In this document: piece by piece, positions 61,176-64,000 of the stretch
Layout of the letters: each line of letters starts with the position of its first letter
How positions within the stretch are numbered: position 1 is the first letter of the stretch
Assembly (NCBI GenBank): GCA_026745465.1
Contig: JACYXH010000216.1
Location: 28,501-92,500, forward strand
Direction: 5' to 3'
Origin: Lota lota
Taxonomy: Eukaryota > Chordata > Actinopteri > Gadiformes > Lotidae
Length of the DNA stretch: 64,000 nucleotides
Made by a program: the position numbers and the translations under genes
The notes under the pieces: generated by a model
Seen by the model: the letters and a program-made list of their open reading frames with translations, nothing else
The model's database searches: none
What the model was told of the DNA's origin: nothing

Positions 61176-61988
61176 AAGAATGGTGAGTGCCACATTTGGC
61201 CGTTCTGTGAAGGGATATCAGTGATAGCGGACAAACACATGAACCAGCATTTTCAGCATCAGTTTGCTGATTTATTCCATGTGCAACTTCTGAGTCTTCT
61301 TTCACTTGCCCTTGTTGGCTCTATAATTGGTAGAGGGTTCAGCTACAGAAGGGATTTAATATGGAATGTGGTAGGTTGGATGTGCAAAGACACACACGCA
61401 TACGAAATACTATTTCCAGAATATTGTGGAGCTGTAGGCGTGCTGAAGGGGCATCATATCAACTTCACACTGGACTGGCAGCTGTTCATTTCATATAAAG
61501 TTGGGTGCTTTCCAACAAGCTTCATAGGTCTATTTTCTGTGTCCCTATTTGGAGATTTGCATTCGTGTGGAAAAAAAACAAGAAAAAGCGAGATTGATGA
61601 AAATACGTTTCAGGACAAATTGTCAGCCTGTGCAAATATACACACTATACAGATAGACGCATCCGTCATGTCTATCTTTGCACGTGCACACCGGCAATTT
61701 GTACAGAATCCTAATCAGCTTGTTCTGTAATGCATTTGAAGTACAAATAACAATCTTTTCCTTAATAATATGTGTTCAAATGATCAAGCCCTGTGCCCTA
61801 GATGGAGCTCATGGGCGCGTATGAAAGAGTAAACACAATTGGCCTTGCGTTTAGAGAGAGCAGGCCGGGTAAAATAACTATATGGAAAATGAACATGGCT
61901 CTCAGGAAATAAATAAACTCCATCCCTCTGAAGAGGTTATTTATTTTTCCTCTGGAGATGATGACTGAAGAGCAGAGGGGGAGCAGAA
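61176..61988. other. Unique DNA, one 169-codon open frame of doubtful reality
   Basis: The + frame from 61221 (169 codons) is not repeat-derived, has a hydrophobic stretch near residues 22-42 (LLSLLSLALVGSII), and resembles no family I know. No splice or promoter context supports it. The stretch at 61790-61960 looks like possible conserved non-coding DNA. Confidence 0.35.
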
Positions 61989-62017
61989 CCCCCCCCCCCC
62001 ACCCCCCCCCCCCACCC
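61989..62017. repeat. C-rich tract
   Basis: C runs separated by single A residues. Confidence 0.92.
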
Positions 62018-62285
62018 GTGGAATCACCGACTGAGATGGATTCTCCCGACACCCCATCTATCTCTTCTTCTCCTGCTCCTTCTCACTTCCCATCATCCCA
62101 CCTTTCAGATCTTCCTACCGAGGGCTGCAGCTGTCTCTCTAGGAGGGAAGGGAAGTAGAGGGGAGGGAGGCGATGGGAGATTGGGAGGCGAGGAGAAAGA
62201 GGAACGGTTTGTTTGAGATGCCTCCAGGCTCCATTCATTCCACACTACCCCAGACTGTGGTGCTCTGCCGTGCTTTTAACCATGC

Positions 62286-62690
62286 TGGGCTGCTAAACTC
62301 GCTTCCTCCTGCAGCGCCTCCAGCGTCTCCTTCTCCACCCCCTTCTCTTCTTCCTCCCCTCATCCACCTCCAGTGTCCCCCCTCTTCTCCGCCCCTCCTC
62401 GTCCTCTTCTTCCTCCTCCTCCTTGTCCTCTTCCTCCACCTCATCATCCCCTACCTTCATCACATCCAGCTGCTTCTCCTCCCTTCCTCCTCCAGGTCTT
62501 CCATCATCTCCTCCCCGTTCTCCTCCTCCTCCTGCTCAATCACCTCCTCCTTCTCCTCCTCCCTACTTCTTCCACCTCGCCCTCCTCCTCCAGGTCTTCC
62601 ATCGTCTCCTCCTCCTCCATCACCTCCTCCTTCTCCTCCTCCTCCTCCAAGGCCCACAGCCCCTCCAGCTCCTCCCAGGCTCCTCTGCCT
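62286..62690. repeat. Long pyrimidine-rich (TCC)n-like region
   Basis: About 400 bp of mostly C and T on the + strand, with TCC/CTC units and CCTCCAGGTCTTCCATC occurring twice (about 62490 and 62588), so part is tandemly duplicated. Long Pro/Ser or Glu/Gly frames across it (up to 289 codons on the minus strand) reflect composition only. Confidence 0.85.
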
Positions 62691-62839
62691 CTCGTTGGGG
62701 GGGATCCGCCTGGCTGCCAGACCCTCCTCACTAGCAGAGCATCTTGTCCTCCTCCCGTCCCCTCTTGTGTTTTCCTTTCATCTGTCCGACCCCTGGGCGC
62801 AGACGGGCCCGGCCCGGCGTGGAACTGCTTACTTTGAAC

Positions 62840-62840
<1 letters not shown>

Positions 62841-62890
<50 letters not shown>

Positions 62891-62892
62891 AC
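62841..62892. repeat. Poly-C (C36) followed by (CA)n
   Basis: Thirty-six consecutive C directly followed by eight AC units. On the minus strand this is (GT)n then poly-G. It is the longest homopolymer in the window. Confidence 0.95.
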
Positions 62893-63260
62893 TCCCCAAA
62901 CTCCGCCTCTCCCACCCCGCCAGGCGCAGGAGTGAGTTATTGGTCGGGGGCGCAGGGCGAGGTGGCGCGGGGCCCCGGATGAAGGGCCCCAGCCAGCCAT
63001 GTTTGTGCCGTGGTGGGAACCTGAGACACTCTACCTCCCCGTCCCTCTTAATGAGCCGAGGTGTCAAAACGAGTCCCAACCCGCAGCCCACCGGGAGACT
63101 TCCCGCAGTTGGGAGAAAAAAAAAAGCCAAGATGCTAAAAATAAAGACACGGCACGCGATGCGGCGCATGCGTCCGGCGCCATGCGAGACCGCTGCGTCG
63201 CCCTCCCCACTGCGTCGTCCTCCCCACTGCGTCGTCCCATCCAACCGAGGAGAGCCAGGG

Positions 63261-63261
<1 letters not shown>
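62893..63261. other. GC-rich, CpG-containing block
   Basis: G/C-rich unique DNA with a tandem TGCGTCG(T/C)C(C)TCCCCAC duplication at 63200-63240. No coding region is supported. Confidence 0.4.
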
Positions 63262-63299
<38 letters not shown>

Positions 63300-63300
63300 G
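63262..63300. repeat. (GT)n-(GA)n compound microsatellite
   Basis: About 14 GT units followed by GAGAGAGAGG. Confidence 0.95.
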
Positions 63301-64000
63301 AAGGGTTTCCAACAGGCCCACAAAAGGAGACGGTGACATCGTTACGATAATAAAGCGCTCCTGAGCTGAGCAGAGCATGATGAAACAGAACAACAATACA
63401 CAACGCCACACCTCGTCAAGAGTTTGTTTTCCCCCTGACTACCCTCCCTGTTGGGGGGCGAGGGGGGGGGCAACACAATGCCTACATCGTCGTCTCGCCT
63501 TTCTGTTTCTAATGCATGCCGGATACAAACGGCTATAGAGAATATGCTAATAGAGGCATTACATCTCTTCACACCGCCGTACAAAAGAGAAGGATATTCA
63601 GAGACAGACAAAGAGAGCGAGAGAGAGTGAGAGAGAACACGAGTGCGAATGAGTGGCTTACTATTAGGAAGCCACAGTAGAGGGAGAGGGTTTGTATGGA
63701 GTCACACTGAGACACACTCTTCATTTCCCCTCAAATAGAAACACAGCCGGCCTCTGCTAATCTCTCTCACAACAGTAACCAGAAAATGGGCTCACATTTT
63801 TTTTTTCCTCCCTCTGAGAGCAGCGGCTTCACAATAAACGTGGAGGAAATCAAATTTGTGCCTTTCACACAATAGCCAATAGACCCGCCTTTCTGCTTCC
63901 CTTTTCCTCCTCGCTTTACCTTCTCCCCGCATGGCGACCGCCCCGCCTCCACCACCGCCACTCTCTCCCCCCTCCTCCCCCGCCTCTCGTCTTACCTCTC
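63301..64000. other. Window end: unique DNA, possible donor at the edge
   Basis: A GA-rich patch lies at 63601-63638. The final 100 bp are pyrimidine-rich and end with CTTACCTCTC, which on the minus strand is GAGAG|GTAAG, a good donor. The putative exon would lie beyond the window, so it cannot be judged. Confidence 0.35.

Noticed and set aside
62173-63409. Long Pro/Ser/Leu (+, 269 codons) and Gly/Glu/Arg (-, 289 codons) open frames
   Set aside because: They translate the (TCC)n-like tract, the C36 run and CA repeats. The composition alone explains them.

Overview
The window looks like teleost fish genomic DNA. It holds one protein-coding gene that can be recognised with confidence. This is an intronless coding region on the minus strand at 40453-42432. 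It encodes a 659-residue LRR-Ig synaptic adhesion protein of the NGL family, identified as LRRC4C (netrin-G ligand 1). The teleost assignment rests on three things: the vertebrate LRRC4C protein, several short transposon types common in fish genomes, and an extreme density of (CA)n, (TA)n and poly-G/C tracts. Such microsatellite density recalls gadiform (cod-like) genomes, but the species cannot be proved from the sequence.

Layout. 1-40452 lies downstream of lrrc4c. It holds no recognisable gene, only unique AT-rich DNA with microsatellites, minisatellites (18429-18730; 72-bp units at 29156-29516) and short transposons: a 'TTAACTAATG'-type MITE at 22894-23135, an inverted element pair at 24736-25351 and a hAT-like MITE at 33881-34145. 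The 3' UTR of lrrc4c probably runs below 40453, with candidate poly(A) signals near 38.3 and 38.1 kb. 42433-64000 lies upstream of the coding exon. In mammals the 5' end of LRRC4C is spread over very long introns and non-coding exons, so this stretch is probably intronic or 5' flanking. It contains a strong splice acceptor just before the coding exon, GC-rich or CCAAT-box islands that could be non-coding 5' exons or enhancers (47.9-48.2, 50.0-50.4, 53.5-53.9 and 56.4-56.6 kb), a second hAT-like MITE (47274-47528) and a tRNA-derived SINE (about 61020-61175).

Most striking structures outside the gene: a 1-kb array of about 30 copies of a 31/36-bp unit at 51376-52372, in which each copy carries an AGGTCA nuclear-receptor half-site and a GTGAGG splice-donor-like sequence; an almost perfect 38-bp-arm hairpin of pre-miRNA size at 54282-54364; a 16-bp-based minisatellite at 42987-43527; and several (TA)n tracts that sit inside or beside perfect inverted repeats.

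Almost all other open reading frames are short, carry no known domain, and either translate simple repeats or lie antisense to lrrc4c. No tRNA, rRNA, CRISPR or prokaryotic feature was seen. No candidate for a wholly new gene system stands out. The best leads are non-coding: the hairpin, the 31/36-bp array and the candidate 5' exons.
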